Part shown: piece after piece, positions 35,301-47,050 of the stretch
Position numbering within the stretch: the stretch's first letter is position 1
Layout of the letters: every line of letters begins with the position of its first letter
DNA from: Paulownia fortunei
Taxonomy: Eukaryota > Streptophyta > Magnoliopsida > Lamiales > Paulowniaceae
Assembly (NCBI GenBank): GCA_019321725.1
Contig: CM033115.1
Span: forward strand, 13,278,673 to 13,342,672
Length of the DNA: 64,000 nt
Direction of reading: 5' to 3'
The notes under the pieces: model-generated
What the model saw: the letters and a program-made list of their open reading frames with translations, nothing else
The model's database searches: none
Told to the model about the DNA's origin: nothing
Translations under genes and position numbers: made by a program

Positions 35301-35721
35301 GTAGGCCTTGTGCGAGGTATAACTCAATTGACATAGGGAATTCTTGGTCACACATCAATTCAAATATTTCATGTCAACGGAACTTTTATCGGCCAAACCA
35401 CATTGCTAGCCTCTACTTTTTTATTCATAAAAATTAAAAGATTCCATTTGGATTTTGGGATTGTTCAAGGGGTTATGGTTGGCTTAGAAGACAATATTTT
35501 ATCACATTTTTTAATCACATTCGTTTTATGTGTATTCATCAATTCGTTTTATGTTTTTATAATTTCAAATCGGAATACATCATCAGCTCAGTATATCAAA
35601 AGTATGTAATAAAAGATCTGTTCTTTCTAGGTTTTCAGTTATCATAGTATTTCGAAAGATGTACAGTTCTTATATATAATGTGTGTGTGTGAATATATAT
35701 GTATGTATGTATCCGGCAGCA

Positions 35722-35739
35722 GTTCCCGTGCATGGGAAC
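35722..35739. repeat. 18-bp near-perfect palindrome
   Basis: GTTCCCGTGCATGGGAAC pairs with itself with only G-T wobbles, within GC-richer flanks (CCGGCAGCA...GGGCTTG). Confidence 0.7.
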
Positions 35740-37535
35740 GGGCTTGAAACCACTCAACCACCGCTGTCAGTGGCTGATGTATCAATTGATTTTGAAGTTA
35801 ATTTAATTTTATTATTTTTAAAAAGAATATTTTTGAATTTCTTTTCATGTGATTCGAATGTATAACTAATAAAATCGTAGATATAATGTGCTTACATTTT
35901 ATCATCTAAATTAAATATTAAAGATAAGGAGATTGAGATAATATTCCAAGCGGTGATTTCAAATTGTTCTCCTCAGCTATATATATTGTGTCGTTTTATT
36001 CCTTAAATTATGAAAATTTACATTTTGCTCTCTCCAACTAAGAAGATATAATTTATTTTTAATTTTATACCTCTTTTTAAAATATTTGGAAAATATTGAA
36101 TAAAATATTAAAATTAAATTACTGTTTAAGCTTAATAACATAAAACAACTAATTTCAAATAGATCAATTATAAAATGACATAAATTAATATCATATCTAA
36201 ATTACTATTTACAAAGTAATTTTTAAATTTTTATTTAAATAAATTAATTTCATTTTTAATTATCATATATAGTCGCCAAATAGTTACGCATTTTTGGCTA
36301 CACGAACCTAATGTATATCCATTCGATAAAATCTGTCTCTGAAAATATTGAACTCAATACATTTTGAACACCGCAGACTAAAAGGGACATTTGAAATCAT
36401 CTTAATGATATAAAAAATGTTACAATTTGAAGTTTTAAAACTTCAAAAATCAAATTTAATCTTCATTATTTAAAATAAATTAACTTTTGCAAAACATCCT
36501 ATTTAGGGTCATTATCTCTTCTAGATATCATAGGATTTAAGTAGATACACAACCATTCTTACACTTTTTATATTCTATATATTATTTTTAATATTATCTT
36601 CGACAATATGATAAAATTTTGTTTGTTAATCTTTTTATAATCGTACTCACAATAAGAGATATTGATAATAACTTTCTTGGGTTTTATTTTGAGGTGGTGG
36701 TGAGTTATCAGTACTTGCATGGAGGAAATACCATCAAGTTATTAGGACAATGTCAAATGATGTGAATCCTACAAATCAATTATTTTGTTTTTAATAGTTT
36801 ATATGCTTTTAAAATTATTATAAATTATATGCATTGTTATGATTTATTGGCATCAAAGTAATTTTTATTTATATGAAAGTTATTTTCATTAAAATTTAAA
36901 TTATTCACAATAAAAATAGATAATGAAAACATTGTAATGGAATAAAAGATGCAAGGCTGTGTTTACTTGTAAGAATTTTATGTAAAAATTTTAACCCCAA
37001 CATACGATTGTTTGTGAAATTTTTTAAATAATACATTATTTATTCACTTTTAATTTTTTATTCATCAATCATCCAATTAATATTTTTTTGAAAAAATATT
37101 ACATCAAATGTACTCATTATATTTTTATCCCACATTCAATCCCACCCTCAAAATTAATTTTTTTTTTTAAATTTTTTTTTATCACTATTCTCTCCTAAAA
37201 TAAAAATGAACGGAAAAAAAGGAAAAACAATCATATCGTAAATCTTTGTATTTAATAAATAGAAATTAAGACCCCTATAATTAGAATTGAAGAATTTAAT
37301 AGCAATTTTTTTCTTCTAATCCCAAAATTTCACAATTTCAGTATCTTGCCGAAAAATATGAAGAAAAGAGTTGGCATTAACAAAAATGATTTTGCTTTAT
37401 AGTATTTTTGGTAAAATACCACATTGAATGATCAGTATCACATACATTGTGCATGGTCAACCTCAGCTGTTTGTTTTGGACGCTTTCAGTTTCAGAAGCA
37501 CAGTTGGGCCCAGGAGAACTTACTGGTCAATATGC

Positions 37536-37575
<40 letters not shown>
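37536..37575. repeat. (TTA)13 microsatellite
   Basis: About 13 uninterrupted TTA/ATT units. ORFs of poly-Tyr, poly-Ile, poly-Leu and poly-Asn here are artefacts of it. Confidence 0.95.
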
Positions 37576-37577
<2 letters not shown>

Positions 37578-37819
37578 AGTATATTATTTTGTATTTTTCA
37601 AAATAATTATTTTTTTTTGCTCCAGTATTTTTAACCAACTTATCACATATATAATTGTGATAATTTTCATAGTACCAAATTTTCAAATCTTAGTATTTGC
37701 TATGTTATTTAACATTATTAATTATTTTTTTCTTAAAAAATACTTGTTTGCCAAGCTTAGTTTATTTCTTTGAATGTACTCTTTATTAAATCATAATACA
37801 TAATATAAGTTGAAATATT

Positions 37820-38008
37820 CATCTACCCCATAGACCAAAATTCTAGTTACGTTTGTAGTCGAGCTCGTATCTTCATATAAATATCATCTACCCCACAAAT
37901 CAAATTTTTTGGTTACGTTCCTAATCGAACTTGTATTTTCATATAAATATCATCTACCCAACAGATCAAATTTTTTAGTTACGTTCCTAATCGAGCTCAC
38001 AATTCTCA
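37820..38008. repeat. Three-copy tandem repeat, 65-66 bp unit
   Basis: Units start ATCTACCCCA at 37821, 37886 and 37952, each followed by a CAAA(A/T)TT...GTTACGTT(C/T) part, TAATCGA(A/G)CT and TTCATATAAATATC. An (AT)n run at 38012-38037 follows. Confidence 0.85.
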
Positions 38009-40189
38009 TTGATATATATATATATATATATATATATTACTAATAAATACTAGCCCATAATAGTTGATAATGAGAAGGAGATGTTGAGAGCTTGGATGCG
38101 TAGGGCAGGGAATTTGATGTGTGCAGATTTGAGAGGGTGAATGTAGTATTTTTTATTATAATTTATATGTGTTATATGAAATATAAGATATAATATAAAA
38201 TTTTAATAAAAATTCAAACTATTAAAGTATAGCAAGTTAAGGAATTACACTTTTTGGGTCTATTTGTTATGTAAGATTGACATATATTTAATAAATAGTT
38301 CAAGTTAGTACATTGTGTATTTTTATGGATGAGGCCCAATGGATAACTCAAAGCCTAGTAGCATTTCAATAATTAGAGATTATTTGATTAATATGAGTGA
38401 AGCCCAATGGGCTGGGATCAAACAATCATTTCAGTCCACCAATTTAAGTAATGAATAAATTATCTAATTTATCCGTATAAAACAATATAAAAATCCAAAT
38501 AACCAAATTGCAAACTAGATCCCCACCAATGCTGCTGCGAATGAACAGAGTTGCCAAACCCTTATACCTCATCTATTGAAGCTCAATTTCCAAAAATTCC
38601 ACCCAATATTTGTTTCTTAGATTCCATTTGATTGTAAAGATTTGGATTTGAGATAGCGATTTGGGAAAATAATTTTAAATAATTTCGTATAAAATAATTT
38701 TGAAATTTACTATAATAATTTAAAAAATATTTTAAAATAAAAATTCAATAATTTAAAATTTATCGTATAATGAAATTATTTAAATAAATTTAATAAATTT
38801 ATTATTATAAATTTAAAATTTTAATTTCAAATTTATTCATTCAAATAGAGTCCAAGTTGATACGAAAAGCACAAGAAAGTCTGCTTATTAGTTCTTACGA
38901 AAAGAATTTTCTTGTTCTTCATTTCAATCCAGGGATTGAATGGATGCAACCAGCCAAGAAGCAACCGGCCTTGAATATTACTAAGCATCCATCCATTAAA
39001 CATAAACAATAAATTAATAAAACATCCATTCACAAAGCCGGATCTTTTTTTAATATAAAGGATATGAAGATTCAGGAATGTTCAGGACCTCACCTTCTTG
39101 AACTTTCATGGCTTCAAACGGGTTCAAATTTTGACTGCTTTAGTAAGGATAATTTGGTAAAATTATCATATACTTATTCCTTTATTCTATGATGTATATA
39201 TTTGATTATATTTAATATTAATATATTATTTTTATCTAATAAAATATGCATAATATTTATTAATAAATTAATCTCTATCCAATATCTTATCATTATATCA
39301 TTCATCTCCTATTTAAACCAACAAAGCAAACGCCGCCTTTGTGTGATGTTTGGAGTTTGGAGTTCAATAAGAAAAACATAAAAAAAATACATACTTCCAA
39401 TGATTTATGCATTAATTTTTAACCTAATTTCAATATCAAATCTCTATTCCATAAAAAAAGAGAGACGACAAGATATAAATTTATCGGATAAATCATGCAC
39501 GAGTCATTAGGAGATTTGCTAAGAAAGTAGAGAGCTAGAAAATAAATGACTTACCTCAAAACTTAAATAAGAGAGGGTATTTATATTGTTTAAGTAGAGG
39601 GTAGTTACCCAATGCAAGTATACACTTTGATATTTATCCGTCGTAAAGTTTTAAGACTGACTTAGAATAATTTTTAATGAACTTTTATTGGATCAGACAA
39701 TTTTCTTGGGATTCATAAGGCTTCTTGTTGGGCCTTACTAAAATGGATAATTTTATAGGCCTCGTTTATTATGACACATCAATTGACTAGGTGAGATGAC
39801 TATCAAATCAATTTATTATTTAAAATATTATAATTAGAATATGCACAAACTCAGATATGATTTATGTTTTTCACCTAGATGGGGTAAATGTTGCCATAAA
39901 GGTAACAAGAACATATTTTTATTTTTAATTTTTTTTAAAAATAAGCAATATGAATAGTTTCAACTGTCCCTTCTTGGTCCATCAAATGACCCTCTTCTTC
40001 TTTGAGAGATAGATTTTCATCGCCCTTCCAAGTAATTTTAGGAACATCATCTTTGTAGCTAAAGCTTCATAATTCCTTAATTTCTTCAATAGTTTTTCAA
40101 GAAATAATTAAAGCAATTTTGTCAAATATATTTGAAAGTTCTAGCTTGTTCTCGAGAAGAGCATTCTCAAATTGCTTATTAACCTCGTA

Positions 40190-40256
40190 AGTCTATCTTG
40201 CAAATCGCTAACATAAATATTAACAACAAAATCATAGTTTTATCGCTAAAAAAGAA
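40190..40256. mobile_element. Possible left fragment of a CACTA-type element
   Basis: AATCGCTAACAT and TTTATCGCTAAAAAAG resemble the subterminal motif array found on the other side of the copia element, suggesting the copia element landed inside this transposon. Confidence 0.35.
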
Positions 40257-40829
40257 TGATGAAAGGTCAGCAAAAGGGCCAGCCCTCTCACTTTTTTCTT
40301 TCAACGCACCGAAAGGTGTTTCGGTGTCGAATTTTTAGAAAATTAATGGCAGAAATCTCCTATAAATAGACGTTCTCAAAAGAGCAAAAATACACACTAG
40401 CAACAAGAAAAAAGAGAATTGGGTGAGAGAAAAATAAAGTCTTTTGAGAAAAGAAATAGAGAGAAAAATTCTAGAAATTTTTTATTCTCTCTTAATATAG
40501 TATTCTTATTTTTTTTTTAGTATTTCAAGTTGAAAAGCTTGAGATAATTATGATCCAAGATATATTCTCTTGTGGATTTTATGTATTCCCTAATTTAGAG
40601 ATAATCTAATAAGCCTACTATTTACATAGTAAAAGTTTTGTCTAGACTACAGTCATGTAGTTTTTTCCAATTTGAATTTTTCACGTAAAAATTCTTGTGT
40701 CATATTCGTATTCTTTTGCACTATTCTATGGAATTCTTGATTTGTTCTCATTTTTAATTCAACAGGTGGGAAAATAATTTTCAGGTTCTATTATATTTGT
40801 GCTATTTATTTTGCCTCTCTTTTCCAATA
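40257..40829 (+). repeat. 5' LTR of the 5.1-kb copia element
   Basis: 573 bp, TGATGAAAGG...CCAATA (terminal CA mutated to TA). A TATA-like CCTATAAATAGAC lies at about 40360. Confidence 0.85.
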
Positions 40830-40871
40830 AGTGATATCAGAGTCACGTTGTTACGGTTGTGAATTAAAAAA

Positions 40872-41690
40872 ATGAAAGAATCGACATCTTTTGGCGGGAC
40901 GTTCAAATTAAATGGATTGAACTACTCTATTTGGAAACTGGGTATATTGGATCTTCTCTAGTGCAAGGATCTTTAGTTGTCCTTGCATAGTGATACTACC
41001 TAACCAAAAGAAATGTGTGATGATGAGTGAAATATTCTCCACAGAAAGATAGTGGGGTATATTTGACGCTTTTTTGAGCATAGTATCTTCCATTATTTTG
41101 CGAATGAGGAAAAGATTGGTGTTTTGTGGAAGAAAATAGAGGCTATGTTTGAAAGGAAAAATGCTTTGAACAAAGCTCCTATTATTAAAAAAATTGTTCG
41201 GCTTAAATACCAGGAAGGTACAAACATGATGGAGCACCTAAATACATATCAAGGTCTAATAAATCAATCCATCACTATGAAAATGCCGTTTGAAGATGAA
41301 GTGGTTGCTTTATTGCTACTTATCTCATTGCTTGACAGTTGGGACACACTTGTAGTGTCAGTCAGTAATTCAACTCCAAATGGAGCATTGACCTTGCAAA
41401 TGGTCAAAGATTGTCTTCTTAATGAAGAATCTAAAAGAAAAGAGTAAGAACATTCTTTTGAGTTAAAAGCTTTAATAGCAGAAAACGCAGATAAATGAGG
41501 AAAGAGCAAGAATAGAGGTTCTCTAAATTAGAAAGACAAATCCAAGGGGAAGTCCAAGTCTAAGAAGGATTTCAAATGTTATTATTGTGGTGGTCTAAAC
41601 TACTATGAGAGAGATTGTAGAAAGAAGAATAGAGATCAACGAAATGGAAATAATGATAACAAGAAAAAATGACAAAGGCACTACCACCGT
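40872..41690 (+). pseudogene. copia gag
   Basis: Opens with MKESTSFGGTFKLNGLNYSI then stops. 41124-41447 is a clean copia gag stretch (LWKKIEAMFERKNALNKAP, then HLNTYQGLINQ). A zinc knuckle follows as CYYCGGLNYYERDC, where the usual His is Tyr, which would spoil metal binding. The capsid protein would package element RNA; this copy has several in-frame stops. Confidence 0.8.
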
Positions 41691-42069
41691 TGCAGCTGAT
41701 GGTGATGTTGTCATCATTTGTGATGATACTTGCATCAGTTCATCATGTCACCAGACAGATTGGATTATTGATTCAAGAGCTTTATATTAAATCACTCCCA
41801 TTCGTGATATGTTCATATCATACATTAGTGGCAACTTTGGCAAAGTCAGAATAGCCAATCATGGAGAGCATCATCGTAGATACTGATACAGGATGTAAAT
41901 TCCTGCCCACAAAGATATTAGACATGTTTACGATATTTGGATCAACATTATTTCTACTGGCAAGCTTGACGAGGATGGCCATGCTAATTACTTTGGTGAA
42001 TAAAAGTGGAAGCTCACCAAAGGATATCTCATTATTGCTAAAGGTAAGAAAAAAAATTCACTCTACCTG

Positions 42070-42969
42070 ATGCTAGCTAGACTATCCAATGGAGAGGTCA
42101 ATGCAATTGTCAAAAATTCCTCCATTGAGTTGTGGGATAAAAGTCTTGGACACTTGAGTAAGAAAAACTTGGAACTTTTGGCTAGGAAGAAACTCCTTCT
42201 TGAGGTAACAAAGATGCCCCTACAAACATGTGTTGATTGTTTGGCTGGAAAGCAATATAGAGTTGCATTTAAGAGTTTTTCTCCATCTAGAAAATATCAG
42301 CCTTTAGATTCGATGCATACTGATTTGTGTTACATAAAAGATAGAACTCTGGTTGTGTTTTGTACTTTGTTACATTTATTGATGCTTTCTCTAGAAAAGT
42401 TAGTGCTTTGCTTTAAAATTTAAAGATCAAACTCTAGGGGTTTTTAAATCTTTTCAAGCAGAGAAATAAGAAGGAAGCTGAAGGGCATTCAAGCAGATAA
42501 TAGTGGAGAATACCAAGGTCTATTTGAGCAACATTACAGGGATCATGATATCAGGCTTGAGAAAAGCGTCCCAAAAACTCCTCCACATAATGATGTGGCA
42601 AAAAGGATGAACAAGACAATTTGTGAAAGAATTAAGTGCATGCTATCATATTCCAAATTACCTAAATCCTTTTGGGGTGAAGCAATGAGGATTGCAATTG
42701 ATTTAATCAACCTTTCTCCATCAACTCATTTGGATGGTAACATTCCAGATAGAATTTAGACAGGGAAAGATATTTCATACAAACACTTGAGAGTGTTTGA
42801 TTGTAGGGCATTTGTGCACATTCCAAAAGATAAAAGATCCAAACTTGACGACAAGATCAAACCATGCATCTTCTTGGGTTATGGTCATGAAGAGTTTGAC
42901 TACAGATTATGGGACTCAGCTAATAAAAAAGTCATCAAAAGCAAGGGTGTCATGTTCCTTAAGGATTAG
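42070..42969 (+). pseudogene. copia GAG-pre-integrase and integrase
   Basis: ELWDKSLGHLSKKNLELLA and CVDCLAGKQYRVAF give the HHCC zinc domain, though the first His of LWH is Asp. After a shift near 42360 the catalytic core continues with traces of SFQAEK, ADNSGEYQG and the TPPHN-like block. 42787-42969 carries the post-core stretch with KLDDKIKPCIFLGYG. Broken by stops. Confidence 0.8.
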
Positions 42970-43194
42970 ATAATTAATGATGTCAAATAAAAAATTGAGT
43001 CCAATTCATATATTTTTGATGACTTAGATCCAGTTTCTTCATCTACGATTTAGAATCATGGGAGAGATGTACGGGATCTCACACCACCTATACAAGTTGA
43101 TGATATTTTCCCAGTTCCACCACCAGAGGCAAAGGTCAGAAGGTCCACCAGACAAAGACATTATTCTACCAGATATAGTCCACATAAGTATGTA

Positions 43195-43911
43195 ATGCTC
43201 ACTGATAAGAAAGAATCGGAGAATTTCATAGAGGTCATATCACATGATCAGAAAGAGAAGTGGTTGTTAGCCATGAAGGAAGAGATGAAATCCTTACAAG
43301 AAAATCACACTTATAAGCTTGTAAAGCTGTCAAAAGGCAAGAAAATACTGAAAAATAAATGGGTTTATAGGCTAAAGGCTGACGAGCATAGCTCAAAACC
43401 AAGGTACAAAGCGAGACAAGTTGTAAAGGGATTCAGTCAGAAAAAAAGTGTTGACTTTGATGAAATTTTCTCATATATAATGAAGATGTCTTCAATCAGA
43501 GTTGTTCTCGAAATTGCTGCGTGCTTGAAATTGGAGATTGAACAACTTGATATGAAGACTGTGTTTCTTGATGAAGATTTGACTGAGAAAATTTACATGG
43601 AGCAGTTGAAAGGATTCAAAGTCAAAGGTAAGGAAAATCTGGTATGCAGGTTAAAAAATAGCTTGTATGGGTTGAAGCAAATTCCAAATAGTGGTACAAA
43701 AAATTTGACTCCTTCATGTCTGATAATAGCTATAATAGAACTAGCTCTGATCACTATATATTCTTTAAGAAATTTTGTGATGATGACTTTATCATTGTTA
43801 TTGTTTGTGGATGACATGTTGATTGTAGGTCATGATACCAACAAGATTGATAAGTTGAAAAAAGAGCTCAACAAGTCTTTCGTAATGAAAAGCTTAGGAA
43901 CAGCTAAATAA
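43195..43911 (+). pseudogene. copia reverse transcriptase
   Basis: EKWLLAMKEEMKSLQENHTY, KWVYRLKADE, YKARQVVKGFSQKKSVDFDE, LDMKTVFLDEDLTEKIYME, then LYGLKQIP and the catalytic FVDDMLIVGHD near 43805-43837. The segment between LYGLKQ and VDD is shifted or degraded. The ORF stops at 43911, although RT continues (KIPRMKI-like) after it. Confidence 0.88.
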
Positions 43912-44748
43912 ATTCCTAGGATGAAAATCTCGAGAGATAGGGCAAACAGGAAGTTGTGGCTATCTAAAGAAAAGTATATTGAAAAAGTTCTTAGGAGATT
44001 CGACATGAGCAATTCAAAGCCAATTAGAACTCCACTTGCGAGTTATTTCAAACTTAGCTCGGTGCAATACCCTACAAGGTAGAAAGATAAGAAATAGATA
44101 AAAAATGTACCATATGCTTCTGCCATTGGCAATTTAATGTATGTTATGGTATGTACTAGATCTGGCATTGCTCATGCAGTTCGTATTGTTAGTCGATTTA
44201 TCTCTAACCCTAGTAAAGATCACTAGTTTGTAGTAAAATGAATATTTCAGTATTTCAAAGATACTTCCAAAGTTAGTCTAAAATTTGGTGACGACCAAAC
44301 TATATTAGATAGATTCACAAATACAGACATGGCTCGTGATGTTGATTTTAGAAAATTAGAGTGGGCTATCTCTTGGCAGTCGAAACTTCAAGAATGTGTG
44401 ACATTATCCACAATAGAGGCAGAGTATACTGTTGTAACTGAAGTTTGCAATGAGATGTTATGGTTGAAGAATTTTTTCCAGAAATTAGACTTAAAGTAAG
44501 AAAAGTACACGCTCTATTGTGATAGTCAGAGCACGATTTACTTGAGTAAAAATTCTACTTTTTATTCAAGGTCAAAATATTTTGATGTGAGATACTATTG
44601 GATTCAGGATGTGCTTGATGAAAAGATAATGCAACTTGAAAAAGTTCACACTTATGAAAATGATGCAGATATACTGACGAAGTCTTTACTAAGAGATAAG
44701 TTTGAAGCCTGTGAAAATAGAACAGGTATGGTTGAGCATCCCACATGA
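43912..44748 (+). pseudogene. copia RT end and RNase H
   Basis: VPYASAIGNLMYVMVCTRS (near 44108), WQSKLQECVTLSTIEAEYTV with the RNase H Glu (near 44383), LYCDSQSTIYLSKN with the Asp (near 44515), and DILTKSLLRDKFEACE at the C-terminus (near 44670). Several TAG/TAA codons interrupt it. Confidence 0.85.
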
Positions 44749-44816
44749 GGTAGAGGAAGAGAATTGATAGGTATCTCATTCCTATGTGGGGGTGGAACCC
44801 ACAAATAAACAAAAAA

Positions 44817-45401
44817 TGATGAAAGGTCAGCAAAAGGGGCTAGCAGCCTGCGAGTCCCCTCACACCGAGAAAGGTGTTTCAGCGTCAAATTTTTAGAAAA
44901 TGAATGGCAAAACTCTATAAATAGATGTTCTCGATTGAACAAAAAATAAACACGAGCAACAAGAAAAATGAGAGAAAATAATAGTTGAGTGAGAGAAAAA
45001 TAGAGTATTAGAGTATTTTGAGAGAAGAAATAAGGAGAAAAATCCTAAGAATTTTTTATTCTCTCTGAAAATAATCTTCCTATTTTTCATTAGTATTTGA
45101 AGTTGAGAAACTTGAGATATTTATAATCGAAGAGATACTCTTGTAAGAATTATTTGTGTATTCTTTAGTTTAGGGAGAATTTTGAAAGCCTACTATATAT
45201 ATAGTGGAAGTCTTATCTGGACTACGGTTCCATGATTTTTCTCGATTTGAGTTTTTCATGTAAAACTTCTTATGTCACATACTCTCTTACGCTAATTTTT
45301 GGAATTTTTGGTTTGGTCCCATTTTTAATCCAACTGGTGGGAAAAAGAATTTCCTGATTTTGTTGTATTCGTGCCATTTATTTTAGCTCTCTTTCCTAAC
45401 A
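44817..45401 (+). repeat. 3' LTR of the 5.1-kb copia element
   Basis: 585 bp, TGATGAAAGG...CCTAACA. It is clearly homologous to 40257-40829 throughout. Confidence 0.85.
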
Positions 45402-46071
45402 AAATATTGGCCTTTCATTTTTGTGACGACTTTGGTAAGTTTCATCGCTAAAGTAAAGTTTAGTGATGAATTGTTATTGGGTCCCTAACATTTGTGAAAG
45501 TTGGTAACAAAACATATATATTCATCATGAAAATGACAAAAATTTATTCATCATTTCTCTAGTATTTCGTCGCTAAATAAAGGTCAAATTTGGAAAAAAA
45601 TTTGTCTTTCATCTTTGCAATGACTTTTGTATTTTTCGTTGCTAAGATTTTTGTGCTCTTTTTGCTTCTTTTTTTGTAGTGAAAATTGGCAACGAAACAT
45701 TTATATTCACCATTAACATTAACCATTAGTGACAAAATGTTTTTATCATTTTACCAATATTTTGTCGCTAAAATAAAATATTAAGTTTGGAAATCTTTGC
45801 AATGGCTTGAGCATTTTTTGTCACTAAAGTGACATTTAGTGATATTTAGTTGCTAATAGTTGGGAAAGTTGGCGATGAAATATATGTCTTCGCCGCTAAT
45901 AGTAATCATTAGCAACGAAATTATTGTCATTTCTCTAAACTTTGCTCACTAAATAAAAGTTAAGTCATAAAATTTTGGTCTTTCATTTTAGCGATGATTA
46001 TTATATTTTTCAGGGCTAAGGTTGTTTCGTTGCTAATTATTTTATCGCTATTTTTGGATTTTCTTATAGTG
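45402..46071. mobile_element. CACTA-type transposon end with subterminal repeats
   Basis: About ten copies of a (G/A)T(C/T)GCTAA motif, plus reverse versions (GCGATGAAAT, AGCAACGAAA, TGACGAC), occur in 650 bases. The block ends GATTTTCTTATAGTG, and TAGTG is the right-hand end of CACTA elements. The next bases TTA would be the 3-bp target. No transposase is present. The left end may be cut off by the copia insertion. Confidence 0.5.
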
Positions 46072-46334
46072 TTAGCTGGACTCTTGAACAAACAAATTTT
46101 GGGGCAATTTTGTTAAAAGAACTGTAAGACAAGTATGATAACTCCATTGTTTGTAGAGAGAAACTACAAAGAACAAATGAAAAAATAAATAAAAAAAAGA
46201 ATGTCGAGGAAATTGAATATCTATATTCTAGGGCAACAATAGTTTGATACAAGAATTATATTTCCATATGTCCATCTCTCATAGAAAAAATTAATATGAA
46301 GGATTTAAATTTAATAGTACTTGCGTACTCACAG
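46072..46334. other. Spacer between CACTA-like end and chromovirus
   Basis: AT-rich; no feature seen. Confidence 0.5.
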
Positions 46335-46858
46335 TGTCTCATGGGGCACCTTGAAGTTTGTATAGAAAATGGGCACCGTGTGGCTAGTAGTCAGCCATTG
46401 ACGACTACTTCTGCCAAAGCTCAATAAAACACGAAGTGAACCAGCTGTTTATCATACTCCCACCTGAAGGTGCTTTTGAGGAACAACAAAATTAAAATAA
46501 AAACTCATTTTCATTAATGATGAAATGCATATTATAATATTGAATGTTTACAATATGTGGAGCAAGGGGGTGAACTCTAGCACGACGACTAGCAATTCTT
46601 TTCAACAGTTCACTACCCCCTATAATAGGCTTAGAAATAAAAAGACTTATGAAGTCAGTACACACTATGGAGGCCATGGTACGCGCTATACTTCTTATCA
46701 CTATTTACAACAAAATGAAACAAAAGACCTACACTTATAGACTCCAAGTAATGTGCGAAAGCTTTCCAGTCCACAAGTGAAGGTTGGTGCAAACGGTCTC
46801 GGGGCAGCCCAGCGATTATGTGCGTCAAGGGGGCCTAGTGTGAAGGTCGGCCTTGAAA
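46335..46858 (-). repeat. 3' LTR of the chromovirus
   Basis: 524 bp on the + strand from TGTCTCATGG to GGCCTTGAAA. It shares CCTTGAAGTTTGTATAGAAA, ATTGAATGTTTACAAT(A/G)TGTG and GTGTGCGTCAAGGGGG with the upper LTR. Confidence 0.88.
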
Positions 46859-46945
46859 TTCTCCCCCATTTGAGATGGTGATGTCCTTGGTGCCATAGAC
46901 GTATGATACGCTTCGATAAGAGGTTTGAACGCCTTGAGGTCCCTA

Positions 46946-47050
46946 TTCCCAAGTGTTCTCCTTGTTGCTACTTTCTTTCCATTTCACCAAGTACTCTTCA
47001 TGTGTCTTCTTTATTGTGCTAGTTACTTGGTGATTCAGAATCGCTTCGGC
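46946..47050 (-). pseudogene. Chromodomain at the integrase C-terminus
   Basis: The minus strand reads AEAILNHQVTST, then EEYLVKWKESSNKENTWE, and a TAG stop at 46945-46943. YLVKWK and NTWE carry the aromatic positions of a chromodomain. In chromoviruses this domain steers integration towards marked chromatin. It is separated from the catalytic core by a decayed linker. Confidence 0.75.

Larger units (their letters stand above)
35301..40189. other. AT-rich intergenic DNA, no gene seen
   Basis: No ORF with a recognisable domain. It holds the palindrome, microsatellites and short tandem repeats listed separately. Near 39990-40190 the minus strand has an open, charged reading (NALLENKLELSNIF, then SYKDDVPKITWKGDENLSL) broken by a stop. 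It could be a remnant of a transposon gene, but I do not recognise it. Confidence 0.5.
40257..45401 (+). mobile_element. Ty1/copia retrotransposon, full length but inactive
   Basis: LTRs 40257-40829 and 44817-45401 share TGATGAAAGGTCAGCAAAAG, AGGTGTTTC(G/A)G(T/C)GTC, CTATAAATAGA and GTGGGAAAA. A degenerate initiator-tRNA primer site (GTGATATCAGAGTC) follows the first LTR, and a purine tract (TATGTGGGGGTGG) precedes the second. The domain order gag, protease, integrase, RT, RNase H is that of copia. Many stops and shifts make it dead. Flanking five-mers AAGAA and AAATA match at only three of five bases, so a target duplication is not secure. Confidence 0.88.

Noticed and set aside
36955..37150. 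GGCTGTGTTTACTTGTAAG start considered as a hAT-type MITE end
   Set aside because: No inverted partner or 8-bp duplication found by eye.
37424..37773. ORFs with runs of Leu, Tyr, Ile or Asn
   Set aside because: All are frames of the (TTA)13 microsatellite.
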